The notes under the pieces were generated by a model. That model saw only the letters and a program-made list of their open reading frames with translations. It ran no database searches and had not been told where the DNA came from. Positions 1 to 8,599 of a DNA stretch of 64,000 nucleotides are shown here, one piece after another. This DNA comes from Bog-756 sp963710495. Its GTDB lineage: Bacteria; Actinomycetota; Acidimicrobiia; Acidimicrobiales; RAAP-2. The translations under genes were made by a program, and so were the position numbers. The stretch lies in assembly GCA_963710495.1 (NCBI GenBank), contig CAVQAI010000007.1, forward strand, positions 248,001 to 312,000, in the 5' to 3' direction. Each line of letters begins with the position of its first letter. Within the stretch, counting starts at the first letter, position 1.

Positions 1-1430
1 CCGACCTCACCTTCACCGAACTGGCGGCCAAGGCCCGGGCCCAGTCGGCCGGCCTCGACCGGCTGGGGATCGGCCCGGGTGAGCGGGTGGCCATCGTCTC
101 GCACAACAGCGCCCGCCTGTTGACCTCGTTCTACGGCGTGTGCGGATGGGGCCGGATCCTCGTCCCGATCAACTTCCGGTTGAGCGCGGCGGAGGTCGGC
201 TACATCGTCGAGCACTCGGGCGCATCGGTGCTGATGGTCGACCCGGAGCTCGACGAGGGCCTCCACCGGATCAACGCCCACCACCGGGTCGTGCTGGGCC
301 GGCCCAGTGACGAATTCGTCTTCCCCGAGGGCGTCGAGCCCCGGCCCTGGGCGGCCGACGAGCAGGCCGTGGCCACCGTCAATTACACGTCGGGCACCAC
401 TGCCCGCCCGAAGGGGGTCCGGCTCACCCATCGCAACTGTTGGGTCAACGCGGCCATGTTCGGGTGGCACATCCAGCTCTCCGACCGCGACACCTACCTC
501 CACACCCTCCCCATGTTCCATGCCAACGGCTGGGGGATGCCCTGGTCGACCGTGGGCATGGGATGCACACAGGTGGCACTGCGCAAGGTCGACGGCACCG
601 AGATCCTCCGGCGGGTCGAACGCCACGGTGTGACCCTCCTCTGCGCCGCCCCGGCGGTGGTCAACGCGGTGCTCGATGCCGCGCCCGCCTGGGAGGGACC
701 GGTGCCGGGCCGCGATCGCACCCGGGTGGTGGTGGCCGGGGCCCCGCCCCCCAGCCGGACCATCGAGCGCATCGAGGCCGAGCTCGGGTGGGAGTTCATC
801 CAGATCTACGGTCTGACCGAGACCGCTCCGCTACTCACCATCAACCGGCGTCGGGCCGAATGGGACGAACTGCCCGCCGGTGATCGGGCCCGCAAGCTGA
901 TGCGGGCCGGGACGCCGGTCGTCGGGACCGAGCTCGGGGTGGACCGCTCCGGCGAGGTGTTGGCCCGCAGCAACACGGTGATGGACGGCTACTGGGACCA
1001 GCCCGACGAGACCGCGGCCGCGCTGGCGGAGGGGTGGTTCCACACCGGTGACGGCGGCGTCGTCGACGACGAGGGCCACCTGAGCATCCTCGACCGCAAG
1101 AAGGACGTGATCATCTCCGGTGGCGAGAACGTCTCCTCCATCGAGGTCGAGGACGCCATCTTCTCGTTGGAGGGGGTGGCCGAGGTGGCGGTCATCGGCG
1201 TCCCCGACGAGAAGTGGGGGGAGCTGGTGGTCGCGCTGGTCGTCCCGAGCGAGGGCAGCCGGCTGAGCGAGCAGAGCGTCACCGACCACTGCCGGCACAT
1301 GCTGGCCGGGTACAAGTGTCCCAAACGGGTCGAGTTCCGGGACGCCCTGCCGCGGACCGCGACCGGGAAGCTCCAGAAGTTCATCCTGCGCGCCCCCTTC
1401 TGGGAAGGGCACCAGCGGCAGGTGAACTGA
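1..1430 (+). CDS. Acyl-CoA synthetase (AMP-forming), 5'-truncated by window edge
   Basis: ANL-superfamily ligase that would activate a carboxylic acid to acyl-AMP and then acyl-CoA. The reading frame is open from base 3, upstream of the first GTG at 87, and already reads like family sequence (LTFTELAAKARAQ), so the true start lies outside the window. About 475 residues are present; the family is usually 500-520. Visible motifs are the P-loop YTSGTTARPKGV near nt 381-416, the adenylation motif IYGLTETAP near nt 810, the hinge stretch GWFHTGDGG...DRKKD near nt 1035-1105, and the C-terminal PRTATGKLQK with the catalytic lysine near nt 1353-1380. The acyl substrate cannot be told from sequence; medium or long fatty or aromatic acids are typical for this subgroup. 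Confidence 0.9.
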   Translation, partial: DLTFTELAAKARAQSAGLDRLGIGPGERVAIVSHNSARLLTSFYGVCGWGRILVPINFRLSAAEVGYIVEHSGASVLMVDPELDEGLHRINAHHRVVLGRPSDEFVFPEGVEPRPWAADEQAVATVNYTSGTTARPKGVRLTHRNCWVNAAMFGWHIQLSDRDTYLHTLPMFHANGWGMPWSTVGMGCTQVALRKVDGTEILRRVERHGVTLLCAAPAVVNAVLDAAPAWEGPVPGRDRTRVVVAGAPPPSRTIERIEAELGWEFIQIYGLTETAPLLTINRRRAEWDELPAGDRARKLMRAGTPVVGTELGVDRSGEVLARSNTVMDGYWDQPDETAAALAEGWFHTGDGGVVDDEGHLSILDRKKDVIISGGENVSSIEVEDAIFSLEGVAEVAVIGVPDEKWGELVVALVVPSEGSRLSEQSVTDHCRHMLAGYKCPKRVEFRDALPRTATGKLQKFILRAPFWEGHQRQVN

Positions 1431-1493
1431 CCTGACCGCCGGTAGGGTGGCCCTTCGTTGCCGGCGGGGCTCGCGCCCACGACAATCTGGCGC

Positions 1494-1877
1494 ATGGATG
1501 CCGACACCATCATCGACGCGCTCGACCTCACTCCCCATCCGGAGGGCGGCTGGTACCGCCAGACATGGAGCGACGGCGCCGGGAGCGCGATCTACTTCCT
1601 GCTCCGGGCAGGCGAGTCTTCGGCGTGGCACCGCGTGCTGGGGCGCGCCGAGCTCTGGCACTTCTACGGCGGCTCGCCACTAGAGCTCGCCATCGACGAC
1701 CCCGGCGACGGCCGTGTCTCGACGATCCCGCTGGGCAACGACCTGATGGGTGGTGAGCGACCCCAGGCCGTCGTGCCGGCCGGCGCATGGCAGCGGGCCC
1801 GCAGCACCGGGGCGTGGACGCTCGTCGGATGCACGGTCTCGCCGCCGTTCACCTTCGACGCCTTCGAGATGCGGTGA
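1494..1877 (+). CDS. Cupin superfamily protein (DUF985 type)
   Basis: Small single-domain beta-barrel protein of 127 residues. The opening LDLTPHPEGGWYRQTW, the central SSAWHRVLGRAELWHFYGG and the end VSPPFTFDAFEM match the DUF985/Cupin_5 family as I know it. The members' reaction is mostly unknown; some cupins of this shape bind sugars or metals. The ATG at 1494 is preferred over an upstream TTG (1458) because the family starts only a few residues before its helix. It sits 63 bases after the acyl-CoA synthetase on the same strand, so it may share its transcript. No functional link between the two is evident. Confidence 0.75.
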   Translation: MDADTIIDALDLTPHPEGGWYRQTWSDGAGSAIYFLLRAGESSAWHRVLGRAELWHFYGGSPLELAIDDPGDGRVSTIPLGNDLMGGERPQAVVPAGAWQRARSTGAWTLVGCTVSPPFTFDAFEMR

Positions 1878-1915
1878 CCGGACGGCCGCTTACCGCGCCT
1901 ACCGCCGCCCACCCC

Positions 1916-3406
1916 TCAGCGGGCGTCCCCGGCGGGGAAATGCAGCCCGACGGCCCCGGCGGCCGGGCCGCCGGCCGGTTCGGGCCAGCGGGTCGTGACC
2001 GACTTGAGGCGGGTGTTGAACCGGATGCCCTCCATCCCGTGCACATGGGCGTCACCGAACAGCGACTGCTTCCATCCCCCGAACGAGTAGTAGGCCATGG
2101 GTACCGGAATGGCCACGTTGATCCCGACCATCCCAACCTGGACCTCACGGCGGAACCGGCGGGCGGCGTAGCCGTCGCCTGTGAAGATGGCCGTGCCGTT
2201 GCCGAACGGGTTGGCGTTGACCAGGGCGATGGCCTCCTCGAGGTCGTCCACCCGGAGCACCGAGAGCACGGGACCGAAGATCTCGTCGCGGTACACCTGC
2301 ATCGAGGGGGCCACCCGGTCCACCAGGCTGGGCCCGAGGAAGAAGCCCCGGCCGGCGGCCGGCGCGACCCGGCGGCCGTCCACCACGACCTCCGCCCCCT
2401 CCGCCTCGGCCGAGGCGAGGTAGCCCGCCACCCGGTCGCGGTGGGCTTCGGTGATGAGCGGCCCCACGTCGGAGGTGGGATCGGTACCCGGCCCGACGGT
2501 CAGGGCGGCGGCCCGTTCCCCGAGGGCGCCGACCAGTGGATCACCGGCGCCCACCGCCACCACGGCGGAGACGGCCATGCAGCGCTCGCCGGCCGAGCCG
2601 TACCCGGCGGCGGTCAGGGCGTCGGCCGCGGCCACCACATCGGCGTCGGGTAGGACCACGGCGTGGTTCTTGGCTCCGCCCAGGGCCTGAGCCCGCTTGC
2701 CCGCCGCGCTGGCCCGGTCGAAGACCCGCCGGGCCACGGGCGTCGAGCCGACGAAGGAGATGGCGTCCACCTCGGGGTGGTCGATCAGAGCGTCGACGGC
2801 CGCCGCGTCGCCGTGCACCAGGGTGAAGACACCATCGGGCAGCCCGGCCTGGCGCCAGAAGTCGGCCACCAGCAGCGAGGGGGACGGGTCCCGCTCCGAG
2901 GGCTTGAGGATGAAGGCGTTGCCGCAGGCGATGGCGACCGGGTACATCCACATGGGGACCATCACGGGGAAGTTGAAGGGGGTGACCCCAGCCACCACGC
3001 CCAGCGGCTGGCGCACCGACGAGGCGTCGACACCATGCGACACGTCCTCGGAGAACTCGCCCTTGAGCAGATGGGCGATGCCGCAGGCGAACTCGACCAC
3101 CTCGATGCCCCGGGCCACCTCGCCGCGGGCGTCCTCCAACACCTTGCCGTGTTCGGACGTGACCAGGCGGGCCAGGTCCTCACGGTGCCGTTCGGCCAGC
3201 TCCCGGAAGGCGAACAGAGCCCTGGTCCGGGTGGCCAGCGAGCTCCTCCCCCATTCGCCGGCGGCGGCCCGGGCCACCCTGACGGCCGCATCGACGTCCT
3301 TTTCGGAAGCCAGGGCCACCTCGGCGGTCTGTTCCCCGGTGGCCGGGTCGAACACCGGCGAGGTCCGTGCGCCGGCGCCCTGCTCTGACTCGCCGATCCG
3401 CTTCAC
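1916..3406 (-). CDS. mmsA: CoA-acylating methylmalonate/malonate-semialdehyde dehydrogenase
   Basis: NAD-dependent aldehyde dehydrogenase of 496 residues that converts methylmalonate or malonate semialdehyde to propionyl-CoA or acetyl-CoA. Visible are the NAD-binding TPFNFP (about 142-147), the family-specific GGAKNH (243-248) in place of the ELGGK of ordinary aldehyde dehydrogenases, and the nucleophile in GERCMAVS (Cys276). The loss of the ELGGK glutamate is characteristic of the CoA-acylating MMSDH group. GTG at 3406 is chosen because a GGGAGG ribosome site lies 8 bases upstream; a longer frame runs on but lacks family similarity. The gene follows ald with an 88-base gap on the same strand. 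With the divergent omega-aminotransferase it would complete beta-alanine breakdown. Valine or inositol catabolism is the alternative role. Confidence 0.9.
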   Translation of the reverse strand: MKRIGESEQGAGARTSPVFDPATGEQTAEVALASEKDVDAAVRVARAAAGEWGRSSLATRTRALFAFRELAERHREDLARLVTSEHGKVLEDARGEVARGIEVVEFACGIAHLLKGEFSEDVSHGVDASSVRQPLGVVAGVTPFNFPVMVPMWMYPVAIACGNAFILKPSERDPSPSLLVADFWRQAGLPDGVFTLVHGDAAAVDALIDHPEVDAISFVGSTPVARRVFDRASAAGKRAQALGGAKNHAVVLPDADVVAAADALTAAGYGSAGERCMAVSAVVAVGAGDPLVGALGERAAALTVGPGTDPTSDVGPLITEAHRDRVAGYLASAEAEGAEVVVDGRRVAPAAGRGFFLGPSLVDRVAPSMQVYRDEIFGPVLSVLRVDDLEEAIALVNANPFGNGTAIFTGDGYAARRFRREVQVGMVGINVAIPVPMAYYSFGGWKQSLFGDAHVHGMEGIRFNTRLKSVTTRWPEPAGGPAAGAVGLHFPAGDAR

Positions 3407-3494
3407 CCTTCGCCTCCCCGTCGTGACATGGTCCCGAGTCTCGCCGAAGCGGCACGCTCCTGTCCTGCCGAGCCCCGCTCCCGAGCCGCCGGGC

Positions 3495-4616
3495 TCAGTC
3501 CAGCAACGAAGCGATCGGGACCCAGTCCAGGCCGTGGGCGGCGGCCACCGGCTCGTAGACCACCGAGCCCCCGGACACGTTGACCCCTTCGGCGAGGGTC
3601 GGATCGGCCCGGGCGGCCTCCTTCCAGCCGTGGTCGGCGATCTCCACCACATAGGGCAGCGTGGCGTTGGCCAGGGCGTGCGTGGACGAATGAGGGACGG
3701 CCCCGGGCATGTTGGACACGCAATAGAACAGCGTGCCGTGCACCTCGAAGGTCGGGAGGGAGTGGGTCGTCGGTCGGGTCGACTCGAAGCACCCGCCCTG
3801 GTCCACCGAGATGTCCACCAGCACCGAGCCGGGCCGCATGTGCCCGACCAGGTCGTCGCTGACCAGCACCGGCGCCTTGGCCCCGACGACCAGGACGGCG
3901 CCGATCACGATGTCGGCGTCGACGCAGGTCTCCTCGATGGCATGGGCGCTCGACGCCACCGTCTCCAGGGCACCGCGGAAGTGATGGTCGACCTGGCGCA
4001 GCCGCTCGAGGTTTCGGTCGAGGACGTAGACGTCGGCGTGCATGCCGACCGCCAGGGTGGCGGCCGCCATGCCGGCCACACCGGCACCCAGGATCACGAC
4101 CTTGGCGCAGCGCACTCCGGGCACGCCGCAGACCAGCACCCCGCGCCCGCCCGCCGGGCGCATGAGGTGATGGGCCCCCATGAACGGGGCCATCCGTCCC
4201 GCCACCTCGCTCATCGGAATGAGCAACGGGAGCGACCCGTCGGCCAGCCGCACCGTCTCGTAGGCGATGGCCGTGTTGCCCGCCGCCAGCAGCGCCTCGG
4301 TGCACGAGCGCGAGGCGGCCAGGTGCAGATAGGTGAACAGCACCTGACCGGTGCGCAGGCCCAGCCGCGGGTATTCCTCGGGGACCGGTTCCTTGACCTT
4401 CATCACCAGGTCGGCCCGGGCCCAGACCTCCTCGCCCGAGCCCGCCATCGTCGCCCCGGTGGCCATGAACGCGTCGTCGCCGATCGAGGACCCGGCGCCG
4501 GCCCCCCGCTCGACCATGACCGTGTGCCCGGCCGCGGTCAGCTCCCGGACCCCGGCCGGGGTGAGCGCCACCCGGTCCTCTCCGTCCATCATCTCGGCGG
4601 GCACCCCGACGATCAT
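3495..4616 (-). CDS. ald: Alanine dehydrogenase
   Basis: NAD-dependent enzyme that interconverts L-alanine and pyruvate plus ammonia. It has 373 residues, the normal family length (about 371). Arg15 (GEDRVAL), Lys75 (MKVKEP) and the histidine in TYLHLA (about 98) match substrate-binding and catalytic residues of characterised enzymes. The Rossmann motif VVILGAGVAG and the DISVDQGG active-site loop are both present. ATG at 4616 gives the canonical MIVGVPAE start. It is divergent from an Lrp/AsnC regulator across a 159-base gap, the arrangement of known ald/aldR systems. It heads a likely ald-mmsA operon. Induction by alanine through the adjacent Lrp protein is inferred. Confidence 0.93.
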   Translation of the reverse strand: MIVGVPAEMMDGEDRVALTPAGVRELTAAGHTVMVERGAGAGSSIGDDAFMATGATMAGSGEEVWARADLVMKVKEPVPEEYPRLGLRTGQVLFTYLHLAASRSCTEALLAAGNTAIAYETVRLADGSLPLLIPMSEVAGRMAPFMGAHHLMRPAGGRGVLVCGVPGVRCAKVVILGAGVAGMAAATLAVGMHADVYVLDRNLERLRQVDHHFRGALETVASSAHAIEETCVDADIVIGAVLVVGAKAPVLVSDDLVGHMRPGSVLVDISVDQGGCFESTRPTTHSLPTFEVHGTLFYCVSNMPGAVPHSSTHALANATLPYVVEIADHGWKEAARADPTLAEGVNVSGGSVVYEPVAAAHGLDWVPIASLLD

Positions 4617-4721
4617 CCGGCACCTCGCCTTCGTCCCGTCCGGCCGCTCTACGCACCGGCCACGCCGGCCGGACATCGTGGCCCCAACGCACTCTTTCAG
4701 CCGTTGTCCTCCATTTGACCA

Positions 4722-4733
4722 CGATTACAATCG
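4722..4733. promoter_or_regulatory. Palindromic operator candidate between ald and lrp
   Basis: CGATTACAATCG is a perfect inverted repeat of two 5-base arms with a 2-base spacer, in a short AT-rich stretch (4711-4768) of an otherwise GC-rich gap. Lrp/AsnC regulators commonly bind short AT-centred palindromes next to their own genes. The assignment to the lrp product is inference. Confidence 0.45.
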
Positions 4734-4762
4734 AATTTCTCCGTACTTTCAGCGGTAACTGC

Positions 4763-4768
4763 TATAAC
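4763..4768 (+). promoter_or_regulatory. Possible -10 element of a leaderless lrp transcript
   Basis: TATAAC ends 7 bases before the GTG start at 4776 and no ribosome-binding site precedes that codon. This spacing is what leaderless actinobacterial transcripts show, where transcription begins at the start codon. No convincing -35 element is visible. Confidence 0.35.
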
Positions 4769-4775
4769 GGACGAA

Positions 4776-5261
4776 GTGATCGCCGCGGCGTCGCCTACCC
4801 CACCCGGGTCGAACGGACTGCTCGACGACGTCAACCGGGCGATCGTCGAGGAGCTGCAGGTCGACGGGCGGCGCACCTACGGATCCATCGCCGAGGCCGT
4901 CGGGCTCTCCGAGGCCGCCGTACGCCAGCGGGTGCAGAAGCTCCGCGACGCCGGCGTGATGCAGATCGTCGCCATGACCGACCCTCGGCAGGTGGGGTTC
5001 GCCAGCCAGGCCATGGTCGGCATCCGGACCGACGGCGACGCCCGGGACGTGGCCGAACGCCTGGCCGCAGTCGACGACATCGACTACGTGGTCATGTGCG
5101 CCGGGTCCTTCGACATCCTGGTCGAGTTGGTCTGTGAGAACGACGACGCCGTCATCGACCTGTTGAACGGGGTCATCCGGAAGATTTCCGGCGTGCGAGA
5201 CACCGAGATCTTCATGTACCTCAAACTGACCAAGCAGACGTATGCCTGGGGAACCAGATGA
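4776..5261 (+). CDS. Lrp/AsnC-family transcriptional regulator
   Basis: DNA-binding regulator of 161 residues. A winged helix-turn-helix occupies about residues 15-65 (LLDDVNRAIVEELQVDGRRTYG then SIAEAVGLSEAAVRQRVQKL), followed by a ligand-binding RAM domain at about 75-150. The gene is divergent from ald and its stop overlaps the aminotransferase start by 4 bases (ATGA), so the two are probably translated together. By analogy with AldR/BkdR-type proteins it likely senses alanine or a related amino acid and controls both divergent operons. Ligand and targets are inference. Confidence 0.9.
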   Translation: MIAAASPTPPGSNGLLDDVNRAIVEELQVDGRRTYGSIAEAVGLSEAAVRQRVQKLRDAGVMQIVAMTDPRQVGFASQAMVGIRTDGDARDVAERLAAVDDIDYVVMCAGSFDILVELVCENDDAVIDLLNGVIRKISGVRDTEIFMYLKLTKQTYAWGTR

Positions 5262-6625
5262 GCGATCCGAACGGGGACCCACAGGCCGGCGCACACCGCC
5301 ATCTGTGGGCCCACTTCACCCGCCTGTCGGCCGATGCGCACCATGATGTCCCGCTGATCGTGCGGGGCGAGGGCGTGTGGGTCTACGACGACCGCGGCCA
5401 GCGCTACCTCGACGGGCTGTCGGGCCTGTTCACCAGCCAGGTGGGTCACGGCCGCACCGAGCTGGTCGAGGCCGCGGCCCGCCAGGCCGGCACGCTCGCC
5501 TACTTCCCGATCTGGGGCTACGCCCATCCCACGGCCGTGGAATTGGCCGACCGGCTCGCCGGGCTCACACCGGGCGACTGCAATCGCATCTTCTTCACCA
5601 CCGGCGGCTCGGAGGCGGTCGAGTCGGCCTGGAAACTGGCTCGCCAGTACTTCCGGATCACCGGGCAACCCCAGCGCACCAAAGTGATCAGCCGGAACAT
5701 CGCGTATCACGGGGCCACCATGGGGGCCCTCTCGATCACCGGGCTCGCCGCCATCAAGACCCCGTTCGAGCCGCTCGTGCCCGGCGCCCTCAAGGTGCCC
5801 AACACCAACTTCTACCGGGCGAGGTACTTCGCCGACGACCTCGGGGCCTTCGGCCGCTGGGCGGCCGACACCATCGAGGACGCCATCCTCATGGCCGGTC
5901 CCGAGACGGTGGCCGCCGTCTTCCTCGAGCCGGTCCAGAACGCCGGGGGTTGCTTGATGCCGCCTCCCGGGTACTTCGAACGGGTCCGGGAGATCTGCGA
6001 CCGCTACGGGGTGCTGCTCGTCTCCGACGAGGTGATCTGCGGCTTCGGGCGACTCGGGCACTGGTTCGGGGCCGAGCGCTACGGCTATCGGCCCGACATC
6101 GTCACCATGGCCAAGGGGTTGACCAGTGGCTACTCACCGCTCGGGGCCATGGCGGTGAGCGAGCGACTGATCGAGCCCTTCCTCACCGGATCCACGTTCC
6201 TCCACGGGGTCACGTTCGCCGGGCACCCGGTGAGCGCAGCGGTGGCGCTGGCCAATCTCGACGTGTTCGAGAAAGAGGGGATCCTCGAGCACGTCCGGCA
6301 GAGCGAGGCGAATTTTTTGGCCTCGCTCGAGACCCTGCGCGACCTCCCCATCGTCGGCGACGTCCGGGGGGCGGGCTACTTCTACGGCATCGAGTTGGTC
6401 AAGGACCAGGAGACCCGTCAGACCTTCGACCGCGACGAGACCGAGCGGTTGCTGCGCGGCTTCCTCTCCGGGGCGCTCTACGACGCCGGGCTGATCTGCC
6501 GGGCCGACGACCGCGGCGACCCGGTGGTGCAGCTGGCGCCCCCGCTCATCTGCGGCGAGCAGGAATTCGAGATCATGACCACCATCCTGCGCTCGGTGCT
6601 CACCGAGGCCTGGAAGCGGATCTGA
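5258..6625 (+). CDS. Class III PLP aminotransferase, probable omega-amino acid:pyruvate type
   Basis: Fold-type I PLP enzyme of 455 residues. FFTTGGSEAVESA (112-124) binds the cofactor phosphate, Asp257 lies in VSDEVICGFGR and the Schiff-base lysine is Lys286 in TMAKGLTSGYSPLG. The Trp/Phe-rich N-terminal active-site segment (GLFTSQVGHG, AYFPIWGYAH) is typical of omega-transaminases that accept beta-alanine, GABA or amines with pyruvate. Translation is coupled to the Lrp gene by an ATGA overlap. With pyruvate as acceptor it would release alanine, which ald across the gap could recycle, and a semialdehyde, which mmsA could oxidise. GABA or diamine transamination cannot be excluded. Confidence 0.88.
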   Translation: MSDPNGDPQAGAHRHLWAHFTRLSADAHHDVPLIVRGEGVWVYDDRGQRYLDGLSGLFTSQVGHGRTELVEAAARQAGTLAYFPIWGYAHPTAVELADRLAGLTPGDCNRIFFTTGGSEAVESAWKLARQYFRITGQPQRTKVISRNIAYHGATMGALSITGLAAIKTPFEPLVPGALKVPNTNFYRARYFADDLGAFGRWAADTIEDAILMAGPETVAAVFLEPVQNAGGCLMPPPGYFERVREICDRYGVLLVSDEVICGFGRLGHWFGAERYGYRPDIVTMAKGLTSGYSPLGAMAVSERLIEPFLTGSTFLHGVTFAGHPVSAAVALANLDVFEKEGILEHVRQSEANFLASLETLRDLPIVGDVRGAGYFYGIELVKDQETRQTFDRDETERLLRGFLSGALYDAGLICRADDRGDPVVQLAPPLICGEQEFEIMTTILRSVLTEAWKRI

Positions 6626-6675
6626 GCGCTCCGACAGGTCCCCGGCACCTCGCGCTCGGGCCGTGTCAGACCGTA

Positions 6676-8238
6676 TCAGCCGACGCCGAGGAAGGGGGCG
6701 CCGAAGGCGAAGATCCCGCCGTCCCACGACACCATCCAGTAGCCGCCGGTGGACTGGTCGACGTTCATCCCAGCCACCGGGGCGGCCATGGCAATCGTGC
6801 CGGCCGAACCGTGGAAGACCGCCGAACCGAAGGAGAAGACACCGCCGTCGCTGGCCACCTCCCAGTAGCCGCCTCCGCCCGGGGCGGCAGCCATGCCGAC
6901 CACCGGGCTGTTGAGCGGGACGGTGGCCATCGAGCCCTCGAAGGGCGCATCACCGAAAGCGAAGACGCCGCCGTCACCGGCCACCTCCCAGTAGCCCTTG
7001 CCGTCGGGCGTGGCGGCGATGCCCACCACCGGGCTACGCAGCTGGACGCTGCCCATCGAGCCGTAGAAGCCGGCATCGCCGAAGGCGAAGATGCCGCCGT
7101 CACCGGCGACCTCCCAGTAGCCCTTGCCGTCGGGCGTGGCCACCATGCCGACGACCGGGGCGTTGAGCGGCGCACCACCCATCGAGCCGTAGAAGCCGGC
7201 ATCGCCGAAGGAGAAGATGCCGCCGTCACCGGCCACCTCCCAGTAGCCGCTGCCGTCGGGCGTGGCCACGATACCGGCGACCGGGGCGTTGAGGGGATAG
7301 GAAGCCGCCGACCCGTAGTTGCCGACCGCACCCACGGTGGAGACGGCGCCGAGCGAGTTGGCCATCCAGTACCCCGTGCCCGAGGGGTTGGAGGCCATCC
7401 CGACCACCTGGCCGGTGAGCGAGCCGACCGACGTGTACCCCTTGATGGGGGTGGCCGACACCTCGTTGGAAGAAGCCGAGGCCCCTCGGGCGTTGACGGC
7501 AGTCACCTTGAAGTAATAGGTGGCGCCCACGGTGAGGTTGGGGACCAGATAGGACCGCGCCGTGATCAGCGATCCGTTGACCGGTGTCGCCGACTCGGCG
7601 CCGGGCTTGGTGCCCATGTAGAGCTCGTACCCGGCCACCGGCGAACCGCCGTCGGAGGCCGGGCCCGTCCAACTGACCTTCGACCACCCGTGCCCCGAGG
7701 CCGCTTTGGTGGCGAGTGGGGCGGTCGGCACACTGATGTTCGGGTCGGAGACGGCCGGGGTGGCGACGGGCGACGCCGTGGTCGGCGGCGCCGACGGGAC
7801 GGTTCCCGCCACGAGGGGCGCGGCGGGCCCGGAGCCGTGGTGGCTGGGCAGCGTCGTCGTGGTGGCGCCCGACTCGGTCACCCCCGGATTGGTCCGCGTC
7901 CGCGGCGTCCGCGGCCGATTCCCGCGGCTCGGCGCGCGGGCGGCACGGGATTGGGTCGGGGGAAGGGTCGACTCGGGCCCGCCGGGACCGGCGGCCGGGA
8001 TCGAGGTGTGGGTGGCGGCGTGGGCCGGGTGGGAGTCGGTGGTCTCGGTGGTGGCGTCCTGCGCCGCGGCGCGGAGCGGATGGATGGGCTCGCGCAAGGC
8101 CAGAACGGCACCGCTGACGAGCAGGATGATGGCAACCACGGTGCCAACCAACATCAGCCGGGATCGCCGGCCCGGCATGGGTGAGTCCCCCACCAGCCAG
8201 AGGCCCCACTGCCTCAGTGCCTCAACCCAGGTCTTCAC
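6676..8238 (-). CDS. Membrane-anchored FN3 protein with six 42-residue YWEV/DGGIF repeats
   Basis: Protein of 520 residues with no enzyme motif. Order: short cytoplasmic N-terminus, one membrane segment (28-48), a Pro/Thr/Ser/Ala-rich linker (about 50-170), one fibronectin type III domain (about 171-264), then six repeats beginning at Tyr290, 332, 374, 416, 458 and 500, an exact period of 42. The repeat core reads YWEVAGDGGIFSFGDAGFYGS. Similar repeats occur, as I recall, in many secreted proteins of Acidimicrobiia and related actinobacteria, without known function. Regular tryptophan/glycine repeats of this length suggest a beta-propeller. GTG at 8238 is preferred over upstream starts because AGGGG lies 7 bases before it. 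It is likely a surface or wall-spanning adhesin or carbohydrate-binding protein; that role is inferred. Confidence 0.8.
   Translation of the reverse strand: MKTWVEALRQWGLWLVGDSPMPGRRSRLMLVGTVVAIILLVSGAVLALREPIHPLRAAAQDATTETTDSHPAHAATHTSIPAAGPGGPESTLPPTQSRAARAPSRGNRPRTPRTRTNPGVTESGATTTTLPSHHGSGPAAPLVAGTVPSAPPTTASPVATPAVSDPNISVPTAPLATKAASGHGWSKVSWTGPASDGGSPVAGYELYMGTKPGAESATPVNGSLITARSYLVPNLTVGATYYFKVTAVNARGASASSNEVSATPIKGYTSVGSLTGQVVGMASNPSGTGYWMANSLGAVSTVGAVGNYGSAASYPLNAPVAGIVATPDGSGYWEVAGDGGIFSFGDAGFYGSMGGAPLNAPVVGMVATPDGKGYWEVAGDGGIFAFGDAGFYGSMGSVQLRSPVVGIAATPDGKGYWEVAGDGGVFAFGDAPFEGSMATVPLNSPVVGMAAAPGGGGYWEVASDGGVFSFGSAVFHGSAGTIAMAAPVAGMNVDQSTGGYWMVSWDGGIFAFGAPFLGVG
6679..7425 (-). repeat. 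Six in-frame 126-bp direct repeats inside the FN3 gene
   Basis: The 3' half of the gene is built of 126-bp units, visible in DNA as recurring near-identical stretches around 6960-7010, 7085-7140 and 7211-7265. The three central units are most alike, and the first and last are diverged. Such units can gain or lose copies by slippage or recombination. Confidence 0.8.
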
Positions 8239-8599
8239 TGCGTCGCCCCTTGATCGACGTACCTGCACCGTGCCGGATCCCGCGTCCCCTGCATGTGATG
8301 GCCTGCTCCCCGAACCCGCTCTCCGGAACGGAGGAAAGCGCCATGGCGGGACGAGGAATCACGGATGCATGCAGTATAACCTGCGACCCTGCCGCCAAAC
8401 GATCATTGTCCTGCTCAGGGACGTTAATCGCACCCTGTGCCCTCCGGCCGCCACCCGAGGTGGCCGGATGGCCGGAACAGCGTGGTCAGCGGCCCGAGTT
8501 GGGAGCCGGTGCGGACGTGGGCCGGCCGGTGGCTCACCATGAGGTCGAGGGTGCGGCCGGTCGAGGTCGAGAGTACGCCGGTCGAGGTCCGGGGCGTGC
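8239..8599. other. 361-base gap between the FN3 gene and panD
   Basis: It holds the leader of the FN3 gene and the 3' flank of panD, both read leftward. A TATACT-like -10 on the minus strand sits at 8373-8378, which would leave a leader of about 130 bases. That leader contains a small hairpin, CTCCG/CGGAG, at 8321-8333. A larger GC hairpin with arms around GCCACC/GGTGGC near 8442-8470 may end the panD transcript. I compared the leader with c-di-AMP and c-di-GMP riboswitch cores and saw no match. No gene is evident. Confidence 0.5.
8373..8378 (-). promoter_or_regulatory. Possible -10 box of the FN3-repeat gene
   Basis: TATACT on the minus strand stands out in a GC-rich gap 135 bases before the GTG at 8238. 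A weak -35 (TTTGGC-like) lies 15 bases further upstream, shorter than ideal, so the call is tentative. Confidence 0.35.

Noticed and set aside
8239..8372. Riboswitch in the leader of the FN3 gene
   Set aside because: Compared by eye with c-di-AMP (ydaO) and c-di-GMP-I cores; only a small 5-base hairpin is present and no conserved core matches.
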